Virus record (IMG/VR): IMGVR_UViG_3300042382_000223
Span: 1 to 28,863 of that record
Strand: one strand, 5' to 3'
Source: a virus
DNA: 28,863 bases
Shown here: one piece after another, positions 1-6,784 of the stretch
Layout of the letters: every line of letters begins with the position of its first letter
How positions within the stretch are numbered: the stretch's first letter is position 1
Program-made: the position numbers and the translations under genes
Notes under the pieces: model-generated
What the model saw: the letters and a program-made list of their open reading frames with translations, nothing else
Databases searched by the model: none
What the model was told of the DNA's origin: nothing

Positions 1-12
1 ATTAGTCAATCA

Positions 13-660
13 ATGAGCGAAATAATGGAAAATAGGCTTCAAATAAATATTGTTCCAGGATACATCAAAGATCATGAACAGTCTATTGGTGGAATAGTTG
101 GAAACGTAAATGATTTGTCTACTCCTCTAGAAAGATCAAAATATACTGTTGATTTTATTGAGTCTCTTGGCAAAATGATAAAAAGTATAGATCATTCTAC
201 TAACGCAGAAAATGAACCATTAAAAAATAGCCTAGATATTTTTATTTCTACAACAAATAGTTATGTATTAGAAGCAGTAAAAAAGTATAATAACAAAATC
301 ATACTTCCATACCACATATATAAAAGAGGGTTTTGGTCAGATGTTCATAAAGATCCTTCATTAAAAATTCCTATCGATATCAAAGACACTGAAGTAATGA
401 TAACCATGACACCTATTATTAGAAAAACTGAAGAAGAACTTAAATCATTGCACAACTACTCCTTAAGGCCAGTGTGGAGAAAAGGAGAAGTTCCAAAAGT
501 AATAGATGACACCGAATACTTTACTCATGAAAGTTTTGATGAGTTTGTTAATACTCTTGAGCAAGATGGCATAAACCATTTATTAATAAATGCTGTGCCA
601 AGGCAAGAAAGGAATATTATTATTCCATTTATCAAACAGTATTTGGATTCTAAACAATGA
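13..660 (+). CDS. Unknown phage protein, possibly truncated at its 5' end by the window edge
   Basis: This encodes 215 residues from the first ATG, but the frame stays open to base 1 and no Shine-Dalgarno sequence precedes that ATG, so the true start may lie outside the window. The protein is mixed charged/hydrophobic with no signal peptide or clear membrane segment. I do not recognise the family. The stop overlaps the next ATG (ATGA), which suggests translational coupling to the small gene at 657. It is the first of a rightward series ending near 3538. Confidence 0.75.
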   Translation: MSEIMENRLQINIVPGYIKDHEQSIGGIVGNVNDLSTPLERSKYTVDFIESLGKMIKSIDHSTNAENEPLKNSLDIFISTTNSYVLEAVKKYNNKIILPYHIYKRGFWSDVHKDPSLKIPIDIKDTEVMITMTPIIRKTEEELKSLHNYSLRPVWRKGEVPKVIDDTEYFTHESFDEFVNTLEQDGINHLLINAVPRQERNIIIPFIKQYLDSKQ

Positions 661-818
661 TAGAATTTAAGTCATACGACCAACTTTCTTTTGAACCATT
701 AGGAACCTGCAGCGTTATTGGCTGCGATGTTGATGGAGAAAAATTATTTAGCACTGAAACAAAAATTTTAGATATCTGTTTAAATCATTACACACAACTA
801 CAAAAATCGAGGGAATAA
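657..818 (+). CDS. Small hypothetical protein (53 aa)
   Basis: The ATG overlaps the stop of the upstream gene (ATGA), and its TAA directly abuts the ATG at 819. The product begins MIEFKSYDQLSFEPLG and has three cysteines (a CSVIGC pair and a later single Cys). It is too small to assign. Support is positional: it fills the gap between two genes with perfect coupling on both sides. Confidence 0.6.
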   Translation: MIEFKSYDQLSFEPLGTCSVIGCDVDGEKLFSTETKILDICLNHYTQLQKSRE

Positions 819-1004
819 ATGAAAGAAATATTACTATCACTATCAGTAGGGCTTACTTTAGGCATAATTATCCTATCAATAAGCGCAATATCCCCAATTA
901 AGATTCCAATCCCTGCTCCCCCAGTTTTTGCTGGAGTTGCTGGTATAATTGGATTATGGCTTGCTCAACCAGTTTGGACAGCCATATCGAAGTTCATATC
1001 CTAG
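819..1004 (+). CDS. XapX-domain (DUF1427-like) small membrane protein
   Basis: A 61-residue protein with two hydrophobic segments (about residues 4-24 and 36-58) separated by the short motif KIPIPAPPVFAGVAG. This matches the P-x-PAPP-x-x-x-G-x-x-G signature of the XapX/DUF1427 family; the family assignment is from memory. GAGGGA lies just upstream of the ATG as the ribosome binding site. It sits next to another small hydrophobic protein (1015), an arrangement seen for lysis-associated membrane proteins, but a lysis role is only an inference. Confidence 0.7.
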   Translation: MKEILLSLSVGLTLGIIILSISAISPIKIPIPAPPVFAGVAGIIGLWLAQPVWTAISKFIS

Positions 1005-1014
1005 GAGGAATAAA

Positions 1015-1323
1015 ATGAATGAACAAATTAAAAATGCACTAGCGTCATACGGACGATCAGTACTTGGAGCAGCAACAGCAATGTATGCCTCTGGTGTAAC
1101 TGATCCACAGACACTAGCATACTCACTACTTGGAGCACTTGTGCCCGTAGTATTGAGAGCAGCAAATCCATCTGATCCAGCGTTCGGTAGAATGCCATCA
1201 GTAAAAGACGTAGATGTTGCAGTTAAGAATGCAAAGGTAGTTAAGAAGACTGCCAAGAAGGCTCCAGCAAAGAAGTCAACTCGCAAGAGTGGCGGAGGCG
1301 GAACAAGCCATAACGTATTGTAA
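1015..1323 (+). CDS. Holin-like small membrane protein with basic tail
   Basis: A strong ribosome binding site (AGGAGGA) fixes this start; a longer in-frame reading from 949 would overlap the upstream gene. The 102-residue product has an N-terminal hydrophobic half (about residues 14-50) and a Lys/Ala-rich tail (KKTAKKAPAKKS) ending in a Gly-rich stretch. Small size, hydrophobic core, charged C-terminus and the adjacent XapX-like gene suggest a holin or other lysis membrane protein. No lysin gene is visible nearby, so this remains tentative. It is followed by an intrinsic terminator at 1345. Confidence 0.75.
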   Translation: MNEQIKNALASYGRSVLGAATAMYASGVTDPQTLAYSLLGALVPVVLRAANPSDPAFGRMPSVKDVDVAVKNAKVVKKTAKKAPAKKSTRKSGGGGTSHNVL

Positions 1324-1344
1324 TCAAAAATACAAATAAGATTT

Positions 1345-1375
1345 GACGGTTGTTATTTGACAGCCGTCTTTTCTT
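1345..1375 (+). terminator. Rho-independent terminator overlapping the hsp20 promoter
   Basis: GACGGTTGT (1345-1353) pairs with ACAGCCGTC (1360-1368), giving a 9-bp stem with one G-U and a 6-nt loop, followed by TTTTCTT. The 3' arm contains the -35 hexamer of the following promoter. Confidence 0.8.
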
Positions 1376-1385
1376 ATGCTATAAT
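1357..1385 (+). promoter_or_regulatory. Perfect consensus sigma70-type promoter for hsp20
   Basis: TTGACA (1357-1362), exactly 17 bp, then TATAAT (1380-1385). This is the exact textbook consensus and is embedded in the terminator of the preceding gene. It drives the Hsp20 gene with a leader of about 50 nt. Confidence 0.9.
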
Positions 1386-1441
1386 ATTATGCCTGCCCAT
1401 ATGGGGGGTAATTTAACTTATTCGCTTGAAAGGGGAATAAA

Positions 1442-1861
1442 ATGAAACAAACATGGTCAACACTGGATCTATTTAATGATCCTTTTTTTATTGGCTTCAA
1501 CAGAGAGTTGAATCGCCTAAACAATGCATACAAAACAAACTCACAGTCATATCCACCTTATGATCTTATCAAACTAGATGAAGATACATATAGGATATCT
1601 CTTGCGGTTGCTGGTTTTTCCAAGGGAGATATTGATGTCTCAGTAGACAATGGAACTCTTATTATTAAGGGAGAGATTGTAGATGTAATAGATGCAGAGG
1701 TAGTCCATAAGGGTATAGCAGGACGAAAGTTCGTAAGATCTTTTGCTCTTGGTGAGTATATGGAAGTGACCTCGGCAGAACTAAAAGATGGCATGCTAAA
1801 TGTAAATGTCATCAGGGTAGTTCCAGAAGAAAAGAAACCTAAGTCTATTAAAATTAAGTAG
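1442..1861 (+). CDS. Hsp20 small heat-shock protein (alpha-crystallin domain)
   Basis: A 139-residue ATP-independent holdase chaperone of the IbpA/Hsp20 type. The alpha-crystallin domain covers about residues 38-130, with the typical opening YPPYDLIKLDEDTYRISLAV, the AGF turn, and the G-x-L stretch (LKDGMLNVNV). The C-terminus carries the I-x-I-type tail (SIKIK) used for oligomer contacts. The ribosome binding site is AAAGGGG. It has its own consensus promoter (1357-1385) inside the upstream terminator, so it can be expressed independently. Phage Hsp20 proteins are known from cyanophages and other T4-like phages and are thought to help capsid assembly or stress survival. Confidence 0.93.
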   Translation: MKQTWSTLDLFNDPFFIGFNRELNRLNNAYKTNSQSYPPYDLIKLDEDTYRISLAVAGFSKGDIDVSVDNGTLIIKGEIVDVIDAEVVHKGIAGRKFVRSFALGEYMEVTSAELKDGMLNVNVIRVVPEEKKPKSIKIK

Positions 1862-1873
1862 TATAATAGACAG

Positions 1874-1977
1874 TATTCCGTCATGATACATGCAGTTGCT
1901 TATAGCAACCTTATTGCTGAGTACGGAGGACCAGGGTAATTACCTGGGGGACCTGAGCAAGTCTACTAAACTGCTCC
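1874..1977 (+). ncRNA. Candidate structured RNA / 3'UTR downstream of hsp20
   Basis: Several nested stems are visible. TTCCGT (about 1876) pairs with ACGGAG (about 1923) as an outer stem. GTTGC/GCAAC forms an inner hairpin. CCAGG/CCTGG forms a second. The final element CCTGAGCA...AAACTGCTC (1952-1977) is the recurrent hairpin found five more times on the other strand. A TATAAT (1862-1867) lies just upstream. No known riboswitch class is recognised. Confidence 0.35.
1952..1977 (+). terminator. Recurrent operon-end hairpin, copy on + strand
   Basis: GAGCA (1955-1959) pairs with TGCTC (1972-1976) in the conserved frame CCTGAGCA-N8-AAACTGCTC. This is the only copy on the + strand and lies 90 nt downstream of hsp20. 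It lacks a U-tract. It may be a terminator or an RNA-processing signal. Confidence 0.5.
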
Positions 1978-2001
1978 ATTATTATGTTACAATATAGTTG
2001 T

Positions 2002-2081
2002 CCCCATACAGGACCTTAGAGATGGCTTAGTTACCCATTGATATATACCGTGGCCTTCGTGCCTGAATTGCCTGTATGGGG
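2002..2081 (+). ncRNA. Candidate structured RNA closed by an 11-bp stem, directly upstream of the HNH gene
   Basis: CCCCATACAGG (2002-2012) is perfectly complementary to CCTGTATGGGG (2071-2081). Inside are shorter potential hairpins (ATGG/CCAT; GGC around a CTTC loop). A TACAAT -10-like box (1988-1993) would start a transcript near 2000. The element is close to tRNA size but is not a tRNA: the closing stem is too long and there is no T-loop. Confidence 0.4.
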
Positions 2082-2108
2082 CTTCTAATGCCCTTAAAAG
2101 GCTATATA

Positions 2109-2396
2109 ATGGGTATATCTATGACAGACAAAGAGTTGTCCGCTTACAATAAGAAACAGTTTAAGCAGAGACTTACAGAGATAAAAGAGGCTGCTGGTTG
2201 TGCTGATTGTGGGAATAAGAACCCTATAGTCTTAGATTTTGATCACCTAGGAAATAAAAAATACAATGTTTCAAGGATGGTCCACGACGGGATGTCCTGG
2301 AAGGCCATTAAAAAAGAGATAGAAAAGTGCGAGGTAGTTTGTGCCAACTGCCACAGGATAAGGACTCATAATAGGTTTTTAGGTCTTACAAAGTGA
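2109..2396 (+). CDS. Small free-standing HNH endonuclease
   Basis: A 95-residue protein with the zinc-supported HNH (beta-beta-alpha metal) fold. C31-x-x-C34 and C78-x-x-C81 are the zinc knuckles. DFDH (43-46) is the first catalytic strand, followed by CHRIRTHNR with the final histidine. The ATG at 2109 is preferred because AAAAGG precedes it at good spacing; an upstream in-frame ATG at 2076 lies inside an RNA stem and has no ribosome binding site. Such genes are common homing endonucleases in phages. The structured sequence directly upstream is noteworthy. Confidence 0.85.
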   Translation: MGISMTDKELSAYNKKQFKQRLTEIKEAAGCADCGNKNPIVLDFDHLGNKKYNVSRMVHDGMSWKAIKKEIEKCEVVCANCHRIRTHNRFLGLTK

Positions 2397-2408
2397 TATA
2401 ATAGTTAG

Positions 2409-3386
2409 ATGTTAAAAGAAGGCGACTTTGTTATGGGATCAACCTCTGAGGGGGTTATTCATGGCGTTATAGAGCACATTATGACTGAGGGTGGAATACT
2501 TGGTACTCCTGGATCAGAATATGCTTTGGTTTCAATGCCACCAGAAAACCCAGCAATGTCAGTTAGAATACACAAAGAAGAAAACGGTACATGGAAGCCA
2601 ACAGCATACAGTATTGGCATGATGTACAAGGATGCTGAAAAAGCAGATATGGATAATCACTCAATGGATTCAGAGGTTGCTATGGCAATGTACGATTCGC
2701 AGATGGGCAAGTCGTATAAAGAAGAAGAAAAGATTAAAAAAGAATACGAAGGCTGTGGCTGTCCAATGTGTAAAGAACTAAATGTTACATGCGAAGAATG
2801 TCCTCAGTGTCAGGCTGGAGAAATGAAATCAGATTGCTGTGGTAATGTAAGTAAGCAAGCACCTTGTTGGGATGGATATGTTCAAAGAGGAATGAAGCCA
2901 GGAGACAATGGTAAGCCAGTTCCTAATTGTGTACCTGCTGCAAAAGCAGATGATCTATTTGAAGATGATGATACAGTTGAATACGAAACAGATTCAGTTT
3001 CAAAAGCGGACGGATACTCACCACCAGCAGGAGCAAGATCTGCTGCTCGTAGAGCAATTAAGTTTAAGGAAGATGGAAAAGCAAATGGTGCTGGAACTGC
3101 AGTTGGTTGGACTCGTGCAGGGCAGTTAGCAAGAGGAGAAACTATCTCTCTCAGTACTGTTAAGAGAATGTTCTCGTACTTCTCACGCCATGAAGTAGAC
3201 AAGAAGGGTAAGGACTGGGGCAACTCAGCAAACCCATCTAACGGATATATTATGTGGCTTGCATGGGGTGGAGATGCAGGATTCTCTTGGTCAAGAGGAA
3301 TTGTTAATCGTGAAAAAGATAAAGCATTGTTTGCCGAATTTGGTAAAGATCATACCAAGGTACAAAGAGAAACACACACGATATAA
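2409..3386 (+). CDS. Phage protein with SH3/Tudor-like N-terminus, Cys-rich middle and conserved C-terminal domain
   Basis: 325 residues in three visible parts. Residues about 1-70 (EGDFVMGSTSEGVIHGVIEHI... then ...WKPTAYSIGMMYKD) resemble small beta-barrel domains fused to phage head or protease proteins. Residues about 115-175 are Cys-rich (CGCPMC, CEECPQC, CC) and end in CWDGYVQRGMK...VPNCVP, a motif common in phage structural proteins. Residues about 200-310 (ARSAARRAIKFKEDGKANG ... MFSYFSRHEVDKKGKDWG ... WLAWGGDAG) form a conserved phage domain of unknown function. A virion or head-maturation link is likely but unproven. No strong ribosome binding site is visible. The stop overlaps the next start (TAATG). 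Confidence 0.8.
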   Translation: MLKEGDFVMGSTSEGVIHGVIEHIMTEGGILGTPGSEYALVSMPPENPAMSVRIHKEENGTWKPTAYSIGMMYKDAEKADMDNHSMDSEVAMAMYDSQMGKSYKEEEKIKKEYEGCGCPMCKELNVTCEECPQCQAGEMKSDCCGNVSKQAPCWDGYVQRGMKPGDNGKPVPNCVPAAKADDLFEDDDTVEYETDSVSKADGYSPPAGARSAARRAIKFKEDGKANGAGTAVGWTRAGQLARGETISLSTVKRMFSYFSRHEVDKKGKDWGNSANPSNGYIMWLAWGGDAGFSWSRGIVNREKDKALFAEFGKDHTKVQRETHTI

Positions 3387-3538
3387 TGGGAAACAGAAAA
3401 GCATCTGGGAAGTTTAGGACAAAGCATCCATTTAATCCTGTTCAGATTAAAGACGGAATGATTGTTCGTTTAAGAAAAGACGGGACAGTTAAAGCAGTCC
3501 TTGGTAAATATGGAGAGTATAAGAAGGATAAGGGCTAA
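3386..3538 (+). CDS. Small basic hypothetical protein (50 aa)
   Basis: The ATG overlaps the TAA of the upstream gene (TAATG), so it is probably coupled. The product (starting MGNRKASGKFRTKHPFNPVQ, ending GKYGEYKKDKG) is strongly basic and has no recognised domain. Its stop overlaps by 2 nt the stop of the convergent gene on the - strand, marking the boundary between the rightward and leftward halves. Confidence 0.65.
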   Translation: MGNRKASGKFRTKHPFNPVQIKDGMIVRLRKDGTVKAVLGKYGEYKKDKG

Positions 3539-3684
3539 TTAGTTTTATTAAATAAGGCTATTAATTCAGCAGTGTATTTTTCATAATCCATTTCAACAAT
3601 TAAGTTACCATCTATTAATTTATGAATCTTGATGTCTTTTCCTATTTCAAAAAGAATATCTTTTATTTCTTTTTCTAGATCCAT
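3535..3684 (-). CDS. Small hypothetical protein (49 aa), leaderless
   Basis: An acidic/amphipathic peptide (starts MDLEKEIKDILFEIGKDIKI). TATAAT (3691-3696) ends exactly 6 nt before the ATG, so the transcript should begin at or next to the start codon. There is no Shine-Dalgarno sequence. It is convergent with, and overlaps at the stop, the gene ending at 3538. Function unknown. Confidence 0.6.
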   Translation of the reverse strand: MDLEKEIKDILFEIGKDIKIHKLIDGNLIVEMDYEKYTAELIALFNKTN

Positions 3685-3713
3685 AAATCAATTATATCAG
3701 AGTAAAATTTAGG

Positions 3714-3776
3714 AGGGTGTGGTGTTGCAACATAGGCTATAAAAGTTTCCCGACAAATATAGGCTAACCACACCCT
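3714..3776. repeat. Long hairpin with 10-bp perfect arms and internal ATAGGCTA repeats
   Basis: AGGGTGTGGT (3714-3723) pairs with ACCACACCCT (3767-3776), and the intervening 43 nt contain ATAGGCTA twice. It lies just past the 3' end of the carbamoyltransferase gene. It could be that gene's terminator or a small structured RNA. No clear U-tract on the - strand. Confidence 0.5.
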
Positions 3777-3794
3777 TGATACTATTATATCACC

Positions 3795-5219
3795 CTACCT
3801 ACAGATTGTGAAGTTGTATTCTTTTTCCCATTTAACAATATCAGCCTCGTCATTTAGCAATGGCTGTCCCTTAATGTTAAGACTTGTGTTTAAAAGGACG
3901 GGAACACCAGTTTCAAGGTAAAATTTATTGATTGCTCTCCATAGGCCACGGTGTTGATCTTTATTTACAGTCTGAACCCTTGAAGTTCCATCTGCATGAA
4001 CTACAGATGGGATCTTTTCTGGTTGTAGACACTTGACGGTATATTGCATATAAGGGCTTGCAAAGTCCATATCAAACCATTTAGATGCACACTCTTCCAT
4101 AACTACTGGAGCAAATGGACGAAACAACTCTCTTTGTTTAATTAGATTGACTTTATCTTTAATGTTTGGATCTCTTGGATCTGCAAGTATGCTTCTATTT
4201 CCCAGTGCTCGTGGACCGTACTCGGCTCTACCTGTTGCTACTGCTACGATTCCATCTTTTAATATACCGTCCACAATTTGCTGAACAGGATACTTGCCTC
4301 CAAGATTATAGCCAAGATAAGGAGTCTTCCATTCAAGGTGCTTTCCGTATAGGGCTGCTGCTGCACCCAAAGAACTACCAGCATCTCCTGGGTTTGGCAT
4401 GATCCAAATCATATCAAAAATATTCCACAGCAATGTATTTGCTGAAGAGTTAAGGGCACAACCACCCATAAATACCAAATTCTTTTTACCAGTAATAGAG
4501 TATGCCATATGCATAAAGTCATTAAGTCTTTGTTGATATACTACTTGTACCGCTGCAGCAATATCAAACCTATCTTGTTCTGTAATAGTCATGCACCAGT
4601 CATTAATTCCTTTATGAAAGTTATATTTTTGTTGATCATATTTTGGAAAATACTCATCTACTTCTTTATAATATCTTTTCCAATTTCCATAAGCAGCCAT
4701 GCCCATCATAATATATTCTTCTTGATTTGGCATTAGCCCAATCAACTTTGTAAATGCAGAATAAAATAATCCAAAACTAACAGGATAGTTTTGCTTATAC
4801 TTTAGTTTAATCTTATCTCCTTCACCAACCCATATTGTAGATGTGTTGTATTCACCAATTGCATCAAGCACTACGATTGCAGCACTACTAAAGGCGCTTG
4901 TATAGTAGCCTGCTGCTGCATGGGAATAGTGGTGGCTAAAAGATTTTCTTGGAATACTATCTATGCTAAACCTTGGCTTCCATTCCCCAGATCCACCCCT
5001 TAAAGCCAGCCTGGAGGCCTTTAGGAATGGCTTTTCATAGTAGGCAATGTGATCTGGTCTACCATATTGTAAGGCATCTTTTATTAAACTATCATTCACA
5101 TACCAGTCATTTTTTTGCTTGCTATATCTTTCAGCATGCCCTGCAAAAAGTATCTCTCCATCTTCAATTAATGACACAGATGCGTCGTGAGAAGTTTCAT
5201 TTATTCCCAATATTATCAT
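3795..5219 (-). CDS. NodU/CmcH/HypF-type carbamoyltransferase
   Basis: A 474-residue protein predicted to transfer a carbamoyl group from carbamoyl phosphate via carbamoyl-AMP to a hydroxyl acceptor. Diagnostic features: NETSHDAS at residues 8-14, SHHYSHAAAGYY at 95-106 (metal/active-site histidines), VVLDAIGE at 116-123, GGCALN at 252-257, NPGDAGSS at 276-283, and GPRALGNRSIL at 335-345 of the C-terminal YrdC-like domain. The length is somewhat below the usual 550-600, mainly at the C-terminus, but all motifs are present. There is no ribosome binding site. It is followed by SGNH, peroxidase and oxygenase genes on the same strand. The acceptor (cell-surface sugar, nucleoside or metabolite) cannot be read from the sequence. 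Confidence 0.92.
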   Translation of the reverse strand: MIILGINETSHDASVSLIEDGEILFAGHAERYSKQKNDWYVNDSLIKDALQYGRPDHIAYYEKPFLKASRLALRGGSGEWKPRFSIDSIPRKSFSHHYSHAAAGYYTSAFSSAAIVVLDAIGEYNTSTIWVGEGDKIKLKYKQNYPVSFGLFYSAFTKLIGLMPNQEEYIMMGMAAYGNWKRYYKEVDEYFPKYDQQKYNFHKGINDWCMTITEQDRFDIAAAVQVVYQQRLNDFMHMAYSITGKKNLVFMGGCALNSSANTLLWNIFDMIWIMPNPGDAGSSLGAAAALYGKHLEWKTPYLGYNLGGKYPVQQIVDGILKDGIVAVATGRAEYGPRALGNRSILADPRDPNIKDKVNLIKQRELFRPFAPVVMEECASKWFDMDFASPYMQYTVKCLQPEKIPSVVHADGTSRVQTVNKDQHRGLWRAINKFYLETGVPVLLNTSLNIKGQPLLNDEADIVKWEKEYNFTICR

Positions 5220-5247
5220 TAGTAAATAAAGTTTTTCTTTTTTCTTT

Positions 5248-5268
5248 TTCTATTTTTAAAAAATAGAA
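5248..5268. repeat. AT-only inverted repeat between the carbamoyltransferase and SGNH genes
   Basis: TTCTATTTTT and AAAAATAGAA form perfect 10-bp arms around one A. The 78-nt gap is otherwise A/T-rich. As a - strand transcript it is followed by A-rich rather than U-rich sequence, so it is not a classical terminator for the upstream gene. Confidence 0.4.
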
Positions 5269-5297
5269 CTATTTTATAATACATCCATTTAATTTCA

Positions 5298-6281
5298 TTA
5301 ATCATTTTTTATTTGTTCATACCTTTCAACAAATTTTTCTGCTATGTGCTGATGTACATGAATGCCCCAATGTCCCAATTTTTTTTTGCCATCATAATCC
5401 GCAGCCCAGTTATAGAGAACATTATCTTTAAAATCTTTATGACATTCTTTGTGTTTATTCTCCATTAAAAGATTAGTTTCAGAACTATATTTGTTTTTAC
5501 TAAATACATTGTTTAAATATTGAAATTCTCCCAATACATTTGATGTATTTATATAATTTTTTAATACATTTTTTGAGTTTTGTTTTATATGAGAGTTAAT
5601 ACCCTCATCGTCTTCATAAAAACTCCAAATTAGTTTTATATTATTAGACTCGCAATATTGTTCTAAAAATTTTACAAACATAAAATTATAAAACAAAACA
5701 AAATTTTTAGGAATTACACGAGACGGATCGTGTGGCGCTTTAGAAAATTTTAATAAACCAGGTTCATAAAAATATGATACAGATATGCGAGGCGCTTCAT
5801 CTTTTTTGGTTTCTAAAGAATTTCCTGTACTAAATTCAAATTTTCCTGGAGTTAAAACATATTCCATCCTATACAAAGGAAGTAGTGCTAGAATTATTTT
5901 AGGATTTCCTATTTCTTCAAAATATTTAAATGCTTTATATACCTGCCCCCCAGCGCTATCACCCATAATTGCCAATCTAGAATATTTTTTATTTAAATAT
6001 TTGCAAACAAGATCAGGCCATGTGAAATTATTTGGAATTCCAGTTCCAAATGTTTGAGAGCATCCTAATACTAAAACTTCGTTATCTTTGTCAAACTGAT
6101 CCGACCTATACCCATGATTATTTATATCATAATATACCACATCTACAGTATCAATCGGATTTGTCTGTCCTGCACCACGATCAATTTCTGCAACTGTAGA
6201 TAATTGTGACAAGGTTCTATCAAATAAGCAAGTTTCTAAATAATTTTTTAAAAGTTCATCTTCTATAAGTATGGGATCCAT
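5298..6281 (-). CDS. SGNH/GDSL-like hydrolase family protein
   Basis: A 327-residue protein. GCSQTFG (residues 73-79) matches block I of SGNH hydrolases with the nucleophile serine. GDSAGG (about 107-112) may be a second conserved block. HWGIHVHQH (about 304-312) is the block V region carrying the catalytic histidine. Such enzymes often remove or add acyl groups on sugars. I start at the Met reading MDPILIEDEL; an upstream in-frame Met would overlap the preceding gene by 50 nt. No Shine-Dalgarno is visible. It lies 10 nt after the glutathione-peroxidase gene and is followed by the carbamoyltransferase, so all three may modify the same glycan or metabolite. Confidence 0.75.
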   Translation of the reverse strand: MDPILIEDELLKNYLETCLFDRTLSQLSTVAEIDRGAGQTNPIDTVDVVYYDINNHGYRSDQFDKDNEVLVLGCSQTFGTGIPNNFTWPDLVCKYLNKKYSRLAIMGDSAGGQVYKAFKYFEEIGNPKIILALLPLYRMEYVLTPGKFEFSTGNSLETKKDEAPRISVSYFYEPGLLKFSKAPHDPSRVIPKNFVLFYNFMFVKFLEQYCESNNIKLIWSFYEDDEGINSHIKQNSKNVLKNYINTSNVLGEFQYLNNVFSKNKYSSETNLLMENKHKECHKDFKDNVLYNWAADYDGKKKLGHWGIHVHQHIAEKFVERYEQIKND

Positions 6282-6291
6282 TTTTTTTATT

Positions 6292-6717
6292 TTACAATTC
6301 TGATACCTGATAAGAACTAGGATAATGGGTAATAGATCCATCTGTAGATATTAAAAATTTTTCAAAATTCCAGCCAATGTCTGCTCTACCAGTAACTTCT
6401 TTGCAGTACTTATATATTGGATGGGCATTTGGTCCATTTACATCTACCTTTTTAGAAATTGTAAAGGTTACACCATAATTTGTTGTACAGAAATCTTTAA
6501 TTTCTTGATCTGTACCTGGCTCTTGATTGCCAAATTGATTACATGGAAACCCAATTACAACTGTATTTTCATTTTGTATTTTTTGCAAATCCGCATACTG
6601 TGTAGTATAGCCACAATGGCTTGCGGTATTTACTATTAATATATTTTTTCCTTTAAAATTATTTAGTTTTATTTCATTTCCAAAGTTATCAGTAAGTGAT
6701 AAATCATATATGCTCAT
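6292..6717 (-). CDS. Glutathione-peroxidase-family protein (Cys type)
   Basis: A 141-residue thioredoxin-fold peroxidase. The peroxidatic motif NTASHCGYT places Cys35 where selenocysteine sits in animal enzymes. Next is GFPCNQFGNQEPG (Cys59 and Gln61), then WNFEKFLI (Trp116), completing the Cys-Gln-Trp-Asn catalytic set. It is about 20-40 residues shorter than typical bacterial homologues, mainly at the C-terminus. The ribosome binding site AAAGGAG lies within an inverted repeat (6722-6768), and TATAAT (6748-6753) with an upstream TG is inside the loop. It probably reduces hydroperoxides in the infected cell. Confidence 0.92.
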   Translation of the reverse strand: MSIYDLSLTDNFGNEIKLNNFKGKNILIVNTASHCGYTTQYADLQKIQNENTVVIGFPCNQFGNQEPGTDQEIKDFCTTNYGVTFTISKKVDVNGPNAHPIYKYCKEVTGRADIGWNFEKFLISTDGSITHYPSSYQVSEL

Positions 6718-6721
6718 AAAA

Positions 6722-6768
6722 ATTTCTCCTTTAAGGTCTATAGTTTAATTATACCATAAAGGAGAAAT
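6722..6768 (-). promoter_or_regulatory. 12-bp inverted repeat containing the peroxidase ribosome binding site and flanking its -10 box
   Basis: ATTTCTCCTTTA (6722-6733) and TAAAGGAGAAAT (6757-6768) are perfect complements. The downstream arm contains the Shine-Dalgarno AAAGGAG, and the TATAAT (6748-6753) lies in the loop. Read-through RNA would mask the ribosome site, whereas RNA started at this promoter would not contain the masking arm. Confidence 0.6.
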
Positions 6769-6784
6769 ATTATATTTTAATATA

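Noticed and set aside
954-1286. Long frames antisense to the holin-like gene and similar shadows (1558-1884, 2882-3223)
   Set aside because: They lie opposite well-supported genes with clear ribosome sites and domain motifs.
2002-2081. A tRNA in the 80-nt hairpin element
   Set aside because: The closing stem is 11 bp, and no anticodon arm or T-loop (TTC) pattern fits.
2002-2396. An IscB/OMEGA (HEARO) RNA-guided nuclease
   Set aside because: The protein is only 95 residues with just an HNH core and no RuvC or bridge helix.
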